DNA of 64,000 bases from Chloranthus sessilifolius (lineage: Eukaryota; Streptophyta; Magnoliopsida; Chloranthales; Chloranthaceae). Below are positions 12,813 to 23,470 of this stretch, in pieces; positions within the stretch are counted from its first letter, which is position 1, and every line of letters begins with the position of its first letter. The stretch spans positions 89,564,765-89,628,764 of the forward strand of contig CM037588.1 of assembly GCA_021018995.1 (NCBI GenBank). The letters are read 5' to 3'. The notes below the pieces were generated by a model. The model was not told the origin of the DNA and did no database searches. It worked only from the letters and a program-made list of their open reading frames with translations. A program made the position numbers and the translations under genes.

Positions 12813-12884
12813 TCTAGACACCCAAATTCGGCCCAAGGCCCGATCAGTCTGTTGCAATATTCACATTCAAGTACTCACATTCAA
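12720..12884. repeat. Inverted repeat made of minisatellite sequence
   Basis: The array segment 12720-12753 reappears in reverse complement at 12851-12884, inside the 5' LTR of element C, with one mismatch in 34 bp. The similarity then continues more weakly for about 10 bp. The 3' LTR of C lacks the inverted segment (compare 61495), so it was added to the 5' LTR after insertion. It can form a stem with a loop of about 97 bp. Confidence 0.75.
12808..12812. repeat. Target site duplication of element C (CTTGA)
   Basis: CTTGA precedes the 5' LTR here and follows the 3' LTR at 62806-62810. The array itself contains many CTTGA, so the match is less decisive than it would be in unique DNA, but it sits exactly at both LTR ends. 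Confidence 0.75.
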
Positions 12885-13257
12885 GCATTCATGTTGGCAC
12901 CCCTGAACATTACTCCAGGAGAAATGCACCCCTGTGCTTCCGATGGCACCCCTGAACCCTTGGAAATCTATCCAGACCTTTAGGAATCACCTAAAACCCA
13001 TTAGAACCATTCCCCCAACCCTTAGAGATCACCCCTAAACCCTAGGATCCCTTCCCAAACTCAATTTAAACCCTTCTGAGCATTTGATGGGAGGAGAGCT
13101 ACAAATTTTTATATAGACCACTTCTAAGGATGAGCCACAAACCATTTGAAAGGGGACTTCTCCAACTTTCCAACGAGTCAAAGATCACCCAATTTAGAGT
13201 TGTGATTAAAACGTTATGATCGTTTGAAGTTTCACATAAAATGATCTCTTTTGCTTA

Positions 13258-13469
13258 GGCGTATACATACGCCCAGTCAATTTGGCCCCAGATTGGTCAG
13301 GCGTATATATTATATACGCCTAGCATTTTTGGGCCAAATTTGGCTGGGCGTATATAATACATATGCCCAGCATAGGTGGCCACCAACGCGTGCGCCCATC
13401 TTCTCAGATCCCCCCTGGTTTTCTTAAGTTTTACAGTGCATAAGCTGGGCATATGTAATATATACGCCC
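13258..13469. promoter_or_regulatory. Four GGCGTATATA-type dyads in element C 5' LTR
   Basis: Dyads at 13258-13274, 13300-13320, 13346-13368 and 13447-13469 share GC-capped arms GGCGTATATA and TATATACGCC around an AT centre. They lie 270-480 bp upstream of the TATA box. The same motif recurs at 15053-15205, 28062-28129, 59442-59510 and 61578-61781, 16 copies in all within C and none noticed in the other elements. A protein-binding dyad is the likeliest meaning. Confidence 0.75.
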
Positions 13470-13736
13470 ACCTTAGCTACAGTATGTGTCATTAAATGCT
13501 CGAATTTCCTCCATCTAGTTTGACCCTTTGACCTTCCCCTTGGTTAAGGTGGGTGTCTTGAGGTTGGTTGCACCCCCGTTGAGCATATTGGCAACCCTCA
13601 AGTCACCCATGGTCTCACCCCATCATCAGCCATTGAAACCAATTTCCCAAACCTCTAGGACCCTAAAAACCTAGAAAACCTTAGATGGAGGATTACCTAA
13701 TTGCTAAACCAATTAGCTCTTAAGTAACCCTCTTCT

Positions 13737-13746
13737 CTATAAATAG
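13737..13746 (+). promoter_or_regulatory. TATA box of element C 5' LTR
   Basis: CTATAAATAG, conserved in the 3' LTR at 62061-62070 and followed by a C-rich then GAGAGAGAG-rich leader. Likely the U3/R core promoter. Confidence 0.75.
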
Positions 13747-14438
13747 AGAGACCCCCCTCTTCCCAAAAGGGTTGAAAAAATCAAAGTTGAAAAGATTAGG
13801 GTGAAAGCTTGAGTTAGGAGAGAGAGAGCCCTAGGCATAGATTTTTTTTTTAACTCTTTTTAACCATTAGATCACCCCTTTTAGTTAAAGCTTAGTCCCT
13901 AGCTTCATCCTACACTTCCTATCTACCGAATCCTAGCATTAGAAACTGATTCTCCTACCGTTTAAGCCATTCAAAGCCATCGGAAGCACGCCGAAGCGAA
14001 GGTCTTCCACGGTGCAACAAGGGCCCGTGAGCTCCGACTCACCCCTCTCTTCCTCTACCTTCTTGGTGTTTCCTCCGTCCAAGGATTCAAGCCGTTATGC
14101 CGCCGAAATTTTGGTTTGGCTCAAAGCTTGATAGGACTGCATTGCCTTCAGGCAAGGGGAAGCTCCGCCCATTTGTTTTTTTATTTTTGGTCATAGATAG
14201 AGATCGCTACATGCGGGTTGATCAGGTGCCTAAACCCTTCCTGATCGATAACCAAAGCCCCTACCCTAGAGCCTTTGGTAAAGACCGATAAATCAGAGTC
14301 ATATTTAGCACTTTGGTGCTCAAAATATCGATTTAAAGGTTTCCTGGGTCACCAAAAGCTTCGGGTGGCGACTCTACATTTTATTCCATCGTGAGTGCAT
14401 CGCCGCGACTGGTTCGAGAGGATCCATGCTCGCACAGA

Positions 14439-14456
14439 TGGCGACTCTGCTGGGGA
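14439..14456 (+). other. Primer binding site of element C
   Basis: TGGCGACTCTGCTGGGGA begins two bases after the LTR. This type of site is usual in Tat/Ogre elements, where it has been described as complementary to a tRNA-Arg 3' end; I could not check the tRNA. Confidence 0.8.
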
Positions 14457-15886
14457 TGTCACCCTAGTGCTTCCGCTCTTGTTGGCCTTTCTTTTTATTA
14501 CTAACCATTGCTATTTTTTATTTTATTCTTACTGTTTTTCGTGCGCTTTTCATTTCAGTCATCATATCTCACCATTGAACGCTGGCCCGTTGAGGCGGCA
14601 CGGGCTTGTCATCCCCTACCCGATTTTGGACTTAATTTCACTCCCCTTTAAAAATCTATAATAAAAAGTGAACCAATAGTGTGGGGACTTAATCAAATCT
14701 ATTTTATGTATTTTGGGGGGTTTAGGCACAGATATAATTTACCCGGTTCCCAGTAAGGCGGCAGCCCTAGTGGTGATGATCCTGAAAAGAACCACCCCTT
14801 CCTGTACCTGAGAAGGCGCTTGCGCTGGAGGTATATCGGTTGGGTTGCCAATTCCAATCAAGCCGTAAAACCCGCAATGGTGAGAGCGTAGACAGCCCAA
14901 ATTCAACCGTGTATCCCTAAGAAACGGAAAGGAGGGACCCGATAACATACACAGCAGTCCCCGGGAGCATTCCTCCCAAGAAACCAGTTCAAAGACCCAT
15001 TTTTGGGCTTGCTGTTCACTGTCAAAATTAACTGACAGAGCTGTTTTTGCCAGGCGTATATAATATATACGCCACCAAAATCGAGAAAATAGCAGCGTAT
15101 ATATATATATCGCCAAAAAATCTCAGATTTAAGCCAGGCGTATATAATATATACGCCCAGCTAAATCTGCCCTTTTTTGGTCGGGCGTGCATAACATATA
15201 CGCCCAGTATAAACTGGGTCACAGCAACCCGATCTAAGGCCCAATCCACCACCCCAATTCTACGATTAGCGGTATTAGTGCCCGTAGTAGCCTCCCGCAT
15301 TCTATAACACCCAACATGCCCCCGCCCGGTCAAGAGAAGGCGGCTTCTCATTGATTTGCTCCGAGGGATCGGGTCGTTTGCGTGGATTCCCTCGCCTTCA
15401 ATAGAACGAAAGGGTTTCCTTTCGCTTCTTCCGACGTGTGTTGGATCCCGCCGTGGGACTTGCTAAAGGTGCATATACCACCTAAGATGGGAATTGACCC
15501 TGGGCACCAGGTCATCTTTCATCTAGGTAGAGGGGAATTAATTTCCATCTAGAAAAAAAAAACAACAAAAATAAAACAAAACAACCAAAATCGTCTTAAA
15601 AAAAAAACCAAAAAAAATCATTTTAAAAAAAAAAAATCAAAAGAAAAAAGAAAACAAAAAGTAAAAAGTAAAAAAATATATTTTTGTGACCGTCACCACC
15701 GCAACCTCAAACCTAGCCCGTAGAAGGAGTACCAGGAAGGTATTCGACCCTTACCCGAGACATCGATACAACACTCATCAATAGATCATGTCGAGCGCTG
15801 ATACATCCCATTCCCATATAAGAGAAGACCCGATCTCGAACACCTTCAACTAAACCCGGTTCGATGTCACGGGTCCATTTGGGGAA
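14457..15886 (+). other. Untranslated leader of element C
   Basis: No sustained ORF. It contains the second dyad cluster (15053-15205) and an A-rich stretch (15550-15680). A separate ORF ahead of gag, known in Ogre, is not recognisable. Confidence 0.6.
15053..15205. promoter_or_regulatory. Four dyads in element C leader
   Basis: Copies at 15053-15073 and 15137-15157 are identical: 10-bp arms GGCGTATATA/TATATACGCC around one A. Diverged copies lie at 15092-15113 and 15183-15205. The spacing is about 40-45 bp, similar to the LTR cluster. They may drive a second transcript into gag or act as an enhancer for the LTR; no clear TATA box follows. Confidence 0.7.
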
Positions 15887-17500
15887 CCCGTGTTGGCATA
15901 CACCCCATCCCCGCCCTTACATTTTCCCAACATGCCCCTACCTCATCCTCTACTGAAACACCTCGCTTCCCAACCAACCCATACATCCCCACCTCCCATC
16001 CGTACACCCTTACCGAACCCCCTCATTCCCAAAGACCCCATCGGGAGCCCCATCCCCCGCCTACCTCCCACATCCCATCCACCTCACCATCCATGCCCCC
16101 TACATCTTATATCCCATCCACCTTATCACATGGCCCATCCACTTCCCAACATACCCCCCATTTACCCAGGTCATGCCCAACGTTACCTAAGATGTGACCA
16201 ACACCATCTTCCTTAGCCGTACATCCACACCCCCCAAGCACAGTCATTCATACCCCCTATACCCAGGTCATTCCCAATTTCACCCAACCCCCTCCGTCCT
16301 TGAATGGGCCACCACCCTCCAATCTCACACCTGAATCCATGCCCTCAATGGAGGACGTGAGAAAGATGTATGCCCTATGGGCTACCTCTTGGAATCCCAC
16401 ATTCTAAACCCCACATCTAGGTCTCTAAAACCTCCATACCCCATTCCCCCATGACCATGCCCAACCACCAATCATTCATACCGTCCAAGATCCCCCACCT
16501 CAATTCCAGGCCCAAGCCCAAGCCCAATAGACCCAAACCCAGGCTCAGGCCCAAAATCCTCAAGGCCCATGGGCCAAAGCCCAAACCCGTCAGACTCAGG
16601 TCTAGGCCCAAAATTCTCAAGGCCCATGGACCCAAGCCCAAACCCATCAGACCTAAGCCCAGATCCAAAAACCTCAAGGCCCATGGGCCCAAGCCCAAAA
16701 TCCTCAAGGCCCATGGGACCAAGCCCAAACCCATCAAACCGAAACCCAAGCCCAAAACCCTCAAGGCCCATGGCCCCAGGCCCAAACCCCCCAGACACAA
16801 GCCCAGGCCCACGCCCTTCAGATCCAGGCCCAGTTCCAAACCTCCCAGGGCCCTTGGACCCAAACCTATCAAACCCAAGCCCAAGGCCCATCACCCCACA
16901 CCCAATACCCACAGGGTCCAATAGCCCAAACCCAGCAGGGCCCGTTGGCCCAAAATCATACCAACCTCCACACCCAGGCCCAAGGTCCATCAACCCAAGC
17001 TTTCCAAAACCATCAAGCTCAAACCCAAGGCCCATCCACCCACATTCATCAAGGCCTGTTCACAAACCCCGTACCCCTTCACCAATAACCTTCAATCACC
17101 TACACCCCTTATGCCCCCATCCCGCCTCCAACTGAAAATCTGGTCCACCCAATGCGTCAAAACCATTCCTACAGCGTCCCGCCACATCAACCACACCCCC
17201 ATCACCCCCAGAATATACACCCAGCTCAGCACATCATTCATCCGTAAAACACTCATCCATTCATTCCCTCCCATCCCCTACAAGCCTTGTGGTCCCACCA
17301 GGTTGTCCAACCCATCACCCCCCAGGTCCAAATAGTAGATCTCGCCCCTCACCAGTACAATGACCAACAGTACGAGGAGGACGAGATCCGCAACAGTGGA
17401 GGAGCTGCCAGCTTCGGCCCCCCCAGGCCCGTCATTGTCACACCCAGGGCCGAGCCAAACCAGGGGGAGGTAGTCCCAACTACGAAAGAATAAGAGTAGC
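15887..17500 (+). pseudogene. Pro-rich N-terminal part of element C gag
   Basis: C-rich, G-poor sequence that codes mainly Pro, Ser, Asn and His on the + strand. It includes a block of tandem PSPNPS/SRPMGPSP repeats (16569-17135). Tat/Ogre gag proteins often have such low-complexity N-terminal regions. It is not continuous in one frame. The Leu/Gly-rich reading frames on the opposite strand are shadows. Confidence 0.55.
16500..16900 (+). repeat. GGCCCATGGGCCCAAGCCCAA tandem repeats, diverged
   Basis: Roughly ten diverged units of 25-60 bp built from the phrases AAGGCCCATGG and CCAAGCCCAAACCC. They encode the Pro-rich repeats of the gag N-terminal region. Confidence 0.8.
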
Positions 17501-17539
17501 TGAAAGAGAAGATAGACAAGATACAAAAGCAGTTGACGA

Positions 17540-18575
17540 AGATGGGAGGGCTAGAACTACAGTCGACAGACTTTTCAGACTTGTGTCTATTCTCGGATGT
17601 CCCCCTACCACCAAAATTTAAGATGCCATTATTCGAAAAATATAATGGCACTGGCAACCCCATCGCCCACTTTAAATCTTACTGTGGGGATATGTGTCAG
17701 TACGGCTGAGATGAATGACTCCTCATCAAAGTGTTCCAAAAGAGTCTAACGGGCCCGACACTAAGGTGGTTCACATCCCTAGAACCATCCATGACCAAAA
17801 CTTGGAAAGATCTGACACACTTATTCCAAGAATAGTATGTCTATAACATGGACATAGAGCCAAGGAAGTCGGATCTGGCCCTTTTGAAAAACAAAGGCAT
17901 GATGAAACTTTCAGTGCCTACTTAGGAAGGTGGAGGGCATTGGCCGCCCAGGTGACCCACCGAATTTCGGATGATGAGTAGATCGAATTAATAACTAAGG
18001 GAGCACTCCCAGTCATTGCAAAATTCTTGGTATATCAGCAGCAGTCCAGTTTTGTTGATTTGGTCCGAAATGCCAACCGTTGTGAAGACGCCGTTAGAGA
18101 GCGTAGGTTGGGAAAGAGCATGGCCAATTAGGGGGGTTCGTAAGGGTTGAAAGAAGGCCAGGGGCAGAGGTGCAGAACATCATTTATCCCCAGGCCAATA
18201 CCACCCTGATACAACTCCAGGCTGCACACCCACCCCCAGCCCATTTCCAACAAGCGCTGAGGCCGAACAATGGACCAAGGGCCCCGTTCACCCAGGAACA
18301 GACGAAAGCACGATTCGAACGGGTCTTCATGTCATTAGGACAATCATTAAGTGTTTTATTACTAGTGTTGCTACAAAAGGGTCTGGTCAATTTACTCCAT
18401 CCTCGCCCACCACCCAATCCGATACCGAGAAACTATGACCCGAATCTGTATTGCAACTTTCACCAAGGACCAGGTCACCCTACGGATCGGTGCTTCCCAC
18501 TAAAGCACGCAACCCAAGATTTAATAGAGGGAGAAAAAATTGTTCCCCCGTTGCTTCCTCAAGGGCAGAACTAGA
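17540..18575 (+). pseudogene. Element C gag core with zinc knuckle
   Basis: The region around 17590-17700 encodes the Tat gag signature PPKFKMPLFEKYNGTGNP with a following HFKSYCGDM, which matches the retrotransposon gag domain. The zinc knuckle lies at 18452-18495, C-x2-H-x4-H-x4-C in a YCNFHQGPGHPTDRC context typical of Tat/Ogre. The protein would form the particle and bind genomic RNA. This copy has several breaks. Confidence 0.8.
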
Positions 18576-19597
18576 ATATCCATCAGGCCCCTCTGCCACC
18601 GCATCCAGGAGGCCCCAGGCCTAACATCCACTGCGTAGAGGAGGAAGAGGAAGAGTTTGACCCCTCGGATTACATTGGTAATCAAGAAGAGTTTTCATTT
18701 ACCAGGCTAAACAAGGGTGAGCCAATTGTAGGGGTAATCGAGCCGCTGTATTTAGCCGATTACTTCCCCACCCCGACATATCAAGAAGAGCCCTTAGATT
18801 TAGGGCAGTATTTTTCCACTTCCGCTCCTGCTTAACAAATCAAAACAGGCCCTGCCCCGCTGCAATTATACGCATATCCGCCCCACTCCTAATTTATCCC
18901 ACAATAACGCGCCGCCTCCCACCGTCAACCACCCCATATACCACTCCGTCACGTCACCCCACGCCATACATAACTCCACCATCCCCATGCTACCCTACCC
19001 CATACACACCCCCAAATCCCACTACCCAGCATACTACCCCACCATCCCCAAATCATCTCGCCCAATACACAACTCCACCATCCCCAAATCACCCCGCCCC
19101 ATGCACTACTCCATCACCCCCGGTCTACCCCATTTTATCCACGAACCCATCATCACCCCACCATGCCACCCCATTTACAAACCCTTCATACCAGTACCCC
19201 CCTGATCCGTCTACCACCCCGTCATACCCTTATCACCCCACTCCACCTGCACCTCTGAAATTTCCCAGTCACCCTATCCCCACCACACCCCCACCATCCC
19301 TGCATTATTTTGCCCCCAATCCAGCTCCACCCCCATCCAAACAAACGACCCCTCACCCACTCCCAATCACCACTAGTCTCACCATGCCCCTGTAACGCCT
19401 GCACAAACCCCTCCACACCCTCAAATCTAACTTCGCCGACTCCCGCCAATTCCATTACACCCCCTATTGGAGTCAACCTGGTTGGACCCGAGAATTTGAC
19501 ATACCTAGCCCAATCCGCCCTAGAATCACCAAGCACTCCCTTCCTCATCCTGAAACCTGCCTATGACCCGCATCAAGTACCATTAAGTTACGAGTAG
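18576..19597 (+). pseudogene. gag-protease linker of element C, acidic then CCCCA-rich
   Basis: First comes an acidic segment (18627-18835, EEEEEEFDPSDY and following), then about 650 bp of C/A-rich sequence (18840-19480) that codes Pro/Tyr/His/Ser-rich peptide. Both fit the spacer between gag and protease of Tat elements. No known domain is visible. Confidence 0.55.
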
Positions 19598-20272
19598 ATG
19601 GACATGAATGCTAGTCACAACCAAGAAGAGGCAGTCGAATTTATCACCCGGTTGGGCAGGATTTCTACACAACCAGAAGCATCGGGGGCCGTAAGAGGAG
19701 AAGAGAAGAAGAAAGAGCAGGCCGCAGGGAACCCCTTTGAAAAAATGGCCATAGAACATGTCTTGGAGACACAGCTCAAGAGGAAACCTGCACATATTAC
19801 TGTCTGGGATTTATTGATCACATCCTCGCTCCACTTTCAAGCCTTAATGGGAGCGCTCAAAGACGCACATGTTTCCGCCCACCTGACCCCAGATGAGGTA
19901 GGAGAGATAATTGGGCAAGTATTGGCCCTAAATGCCATCTCATTCACTTATGTGAATCTGTCGCTCGAAGGGAACAACCACTCCAAGCCCCTGAATATAA
20001 CAGTGGAAGTAGGAAACCTGGTGGTGCCGTTGGTCTTAATAGACAACGGGTCGGCATTGAATGTATGCCCTCTAAGGACGGTAATCAAAATCGGTGTGAA
20101 CTCCAACACCTTCTGGCCATCAATAACCAGCACTAGGGGATTCGATAACACCAGGAGAGAAATCATAGGAGAAGTAGACCTCGACCTGATCATCGGACCG
20201 CAAACCTTCACTGTCCCCTTCCAGGGGATGGACATCAAGTCTACATTTAATCTACTATTTAGTCGGCCGTAG
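19598..20272 (+). pseudogene. Element C aspartic protease
   Basis: The open stretch encodes the Tat protease region. A leading helical segment (ALMGALKDAHV...EVGEIIGQVLALN) is followed by VLIDNGSALNVCP with catalytic Asp near residue 149, then a flap-like segment. DNGS(S/A)LNV replaces the usual DTGA in this lineage. The enzyme would mature the gag-pol polyprotein. It is part of a broken polyprotein. Confidence 0.8.
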
Positions 20273-20521
20273 CTGCATGAGATCAAGGCAATACCATCAA
20301 CTCTACACCAAAAACTCCAATTCATCTCAGGCAGAAGAATCGTTACCATCGTAGGTGAGAGCAGAGAAGACAGGGAGCACAGCGCTCTGCACATTGAAAA
20401 TCTGAAAGTGCTTGACATGCCACACACAGCAGATGACACCGATTTCCATTGATTTAAGTATGACTTTTCAGCCGTCACCCTTGAGTCACCTGAGAAAACC
20501 CCAGCCAAAATAGGGGTAGGA

Positions 20522-20740
20522 ATGGATGCGGCAGTGCTCATGCTCCACAAATGGGGCCACCAAAAGGGGAAAGGTTTGGGCCTGCACCTTCAAGGAAGAA
20601 GAGACCCCGTCAGGGCTAAGGGGCAGCAAACTAGATTTGGCCTAGGCTACAAGCCCGATGAAGAAGAGGTCAGGGAGGCCAAAGAAGCGATGAGAGCCGC
20701 AGCAGCCGCCAGGGCCAGAGGAATCAACCTGGAAGAATAA
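20522..20740 (+). pseudogene. G-patch-like domain after element C protease
   Basis: About 72 residues with WGHQKGKGLGLHLQG, followed by GLGYKPDEEEV and an Ala/Arg helix. The Gly pattern is that of a G-patch, an RNA-binding or RNA-helicase-docking module also found after the protease of betaretroviruses. In Tat elements it sits between protease and RT, as here. Confidence 0.65.
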
Positions 20741-21080
20741 ACTCCAGCCCGACCCCACATCCGTCAAGCCTTTGTAAGCACCGGGGTAATGAAGATTGAT
20801 CTGAATGGGGAGACAAGGATAACCCCACACAAGCTTGCTTCCGCCCACCCCACTAACCCGTACATCATCCCCTTGGACCTTGAGGTAGACTTGACAGCCC
20901 TCTCCCTGTTTGAGAAAGAAATCCCCGAGCCCACCCATCACTCTAGCACTAGCCACTCTGGGCCCACCCTAACCTTCAAAGATAGGGTCCTAAAAGATCC
21001 CTCAATAAACATGCTGAGGGGGGGCTGCAAGAGCCTACTGATGCTGTTTCCAATCGAAAGGGTAAAGGCCAAGCCTCGCA

Positions 21081-21371
21081 GGTAAGTAACTGGGCATCGT
21101 TGCCCCAACTCCTGGGAGCCGCCAAATGATGTGAATATGGCACCGTCTCTCCAAAAAGAACAACCTGTAAGGAGTGAGGTTAGCCTTTGGGACACTCTAC
21201 CCTGTATATATAGAGATCCACCTCGCTAGGGGCTAACTTCCGAAAAATTGCAAAAAACCATAAAAATAGAAAAAATACCAATATAAAAAATATTGTCCTT
21301 TAAAATTCTTAATAAAATTGAAAAAGATGTTGTGATACTCGTCCCATGCGAAGCCGACCCCTTCCCTGTAG
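21081..21371 (+). other. Probable Ogre-type intron between protease and RT
   Basis: A strong donor (CTCGCAG/GTAAGTAAC at 21080/21081) and a pyrimidine-rich acceptor (CCCTTCCCTGTAG ending 21371) bound an AT-rich 291-bp stretch. Ogre elements are known to splice an intron exactly between protease and RT, which supports the call. The acceptor choice is uncertain. Confidence 0.45.
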
Positions 21372-22440
21372 AAATACGAGAAGAGGTAGGAGTCGCAAGT
21401 CTGGACGAGGAAGGTCAAATCGATGAGCTCCCCCATGAGCTCCTCAAGCAATTTGTCGATTTTGAGCATGGCCCTACCCCGATCGTCGAAGAGACAGAGG
21501 ACGTCAATTTGGGCACCAAAGAGGTCCCTAGAATCACATAAATCAAAACGTCGTTGTCCTCGACAGAGAGAAAAGGTATGATAGACTTCCTCCGATCATA
21601 CCAAGACGTCTTCGCATGGTCGTATGAAGACATGCCTGGTCTGGATATCGATCTGGTTGAGCATGAGTTGCCACTCTACCCTAACTGTAAGCCGGTTAAA
21701 TAGAAGCTGAGACGTCTCTGACCTGAATGGATGTTGAAAGTAAAGGAAGAGGTCATCAAGTAGTACGACGCGGGTTTTCTCTTGGTATCCAAGTACCCAC
21801 AGTGGCTGGCCAATATCCTCCTCGTACCAAAGTAGGATGGAAAAGTTTGAATGTGCATTGATTTCTGAAATCTCAACAAGGCGAGCCCTATGGATGACTT
21901 CCCGTTACCCAGATCGATATCTTGGTCGATAACACTGCTAAGCACGGGATGCTTTCTTTCATGGACGGGTTCTCGGGCAACAATCAGATTAAGATGGCAG
22001 AGGCCGACCGAGAGAAGCCCGCATTCATCACTCCCTGGGGAACCTTCTGCTACAAGGTGATGCCATTCGGGCTCAAGAACACTGGGGCAACCTCCCAGAG
22101 AGCAATGACAACCCTATTCCATGACATGATGTATTGAGAGATCGAAGTGTATGTCGATGACATGATTGCTAAATCACTAGAAAGGGATGACCATTTGATA
22201 AACCTTCAGAAGCTGTTCGAGAGGTTAAGAAAGTACAGGTTGCGGTTGAATCCCCAGAAGTGCGCATTCGGCGCTATGTCAGGAAAGCTATTAGGTTTTA
22301 TCGTCACTAGGAGAGGCATCGAGGTCGATCCAACCAAGATCAAGGACATCACTGAAATGTCACCACTGTCTACAGAGAAAAAGGTCAGAGGCTTTTTAGG
22401 CAGAATCTAGTACATCAGTCGGTTCATCACATAGTTAACT
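21372..22440 (+). pseudogene. Element C reverse transcriptase
   Basis: RT blocks can be followed on the + strand: the conserved FMDGFSGNNQIKMAEADREKPAF region (about 21960-22020), GTFCYKVMPFGLKN, and the catalytic YVDD (22150-22161), then LNPQKCAFG and LGFIVTRRGIEVDP. The domain would copy genomic RNA to DNA. The copy carries several breaks. Confidence 0.85.
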
Positions 22441-22803
22441 CCGATATGTGCACTAATCTTCAAACTACTAAGAAAGGATTCACCAGTCGAGTGGAATGAT
22501 GACTGCCAAGCTGCAATTGACAAGATCAAGGGTTACCTCCTAAATCCTCCAGTTTTGGTACCACCTGTACATGGTAGACCCCTGATAATGTACCTATCCA
22601 CGACCGAGTTTTCCATGGGATGTGTGTTAGGGCAGCACAATGAGACAGGAAGAAGAGAGCAGGCCATCTACTACCTGAGCAAGAAGTTCACTGATTATGA
22701 GATGCGCTACTCTCATTTGGAGAAAGCATGCCTAGCGCTCGTGTGGGCTACCCAAAGACTTTGACACTACTTATTATCCCAAGCTGTCCTACTTCTAGAG
22801 AGG
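22441..22803 (+). pseudogene. Element C RNase H
   Basis: Follows RT directly. PLIMYLSTTEFSMGCVLGQ, YYLSKKFTDYEMRYSHLEKACLALVWA is the retroelement RNase H, which degrades the RNA strand of the hybrid. In Tat elements this original RNase H is often degenerate because a second one follows, as it does here. Confidence 0.75.
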
Positions 22804-23470
22804 ATGGATCCTTTGAAGTACCTATTTGAGAAACCTGCTCTCACTGGCCGAACTGCACGATGGCAAATTTTATTATCCGAATTTGACATCACGTACGTCA
22901 CTCAAAAATCGATTAAGGGACAGGCGCTCGCCGATCATCTTGCGGAGAACCCTTTACCTAACTACGAGCCGTTAAGAACTGAATTCCCAGATGAGGATAT
23001 CTTGTTCATGACGGAAGATGATATAGAAGAAGCAGAAGAATCATGGGTAATGCACTTTGACGGGGCATTGCATATCGAAGGCCAAGGAGTTGGTGCCATC
23101 CTGATTTCACCAAAAGGATCCCATGTATCGATCTCTATCAAGCTCAACTTCCCCTGCACTAACAACATGGCTAAGTATGAAGCTTGCGCCACTAGTCTAC
23201 AGGCAGCTCTCGATCTGAATATAACTCACCTTCGAGTTTTTGGCGATTCACAGTTAATCGTATGTCAGACGAATGGTGACTGGAAGACGAAAGACGAGAA
23301 GCTGATCCCCTATCATGAACACCTCGAGGATCTAATAGCTTGCTTCCAAGATGTGACTTTCTCATACATCCCCTAGATAAAGAATCGCTTTGCCGACGCA
23401 TTAGCAACTTTGGCATCAATGATTGAAATCCCCTATGGTGTTGAGAAGAAGCCGATCATGATCGGCGAGA
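22804..23470 (+). pseudogene. Archaeal-type RNase H (aRNH) of element C
   Basis: After a connector (LKYLFEKPALTGRTARWQILLSEFDI) comes VMHFDGALHIEGQGVGAILI, NNMAKYEACATSLQAAL and RVFGDSQLIVCQ, giving the Asp-Glu-Asp set of an RNase HI fold. A second RNase H of archaeal/plant type between RNase H and integrase is the hallmark of the Tat lineage. It was presumably acquired from a cellular gene long ago. Confidence 0.85.

Larger units (their letters stand above)
12813..14436 (+). repeat. 5' LTR of element C (1.6 kb)
   Basis: It begins TCTAGACACC (TGTAGACACC in the 3' copy) and ends CTCGCACA before the primer site. Internal features are the inverted minisatellite piece (12851-12895), four AT-rich dyads (13258-13469) and a TATA box (13737-13746). 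It is about 270 bp longer than the 3' LTR because of two length differences between 12851 and 13195. Confidence 0.9.

Noticed and set aside
7589-12857. Many Ser/His/Phe-rich ORFs of 80-260 residues on the - strand, looking like a repeat protein
   Set aside because: They are translations of the 14-bp minisatellite, which has no stop codon in any - strand frame. Period, frame switching and lack of promoter or codon bias speak against a gene.
13258-13469. Dyads as mere AT microsatellites
   Set aside because: GC caps, symmetry and spacing are kept at 16 places, and four copies are identical over 21 bp despite their distance.
16417-17035. Gly/Leu-rich ORFs on the - strand opposite the Pro-rich gag leader
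   Set aside because: Shadow frames of a repeated C-rich coding sequence whose + strand context (gag follows) is clear.
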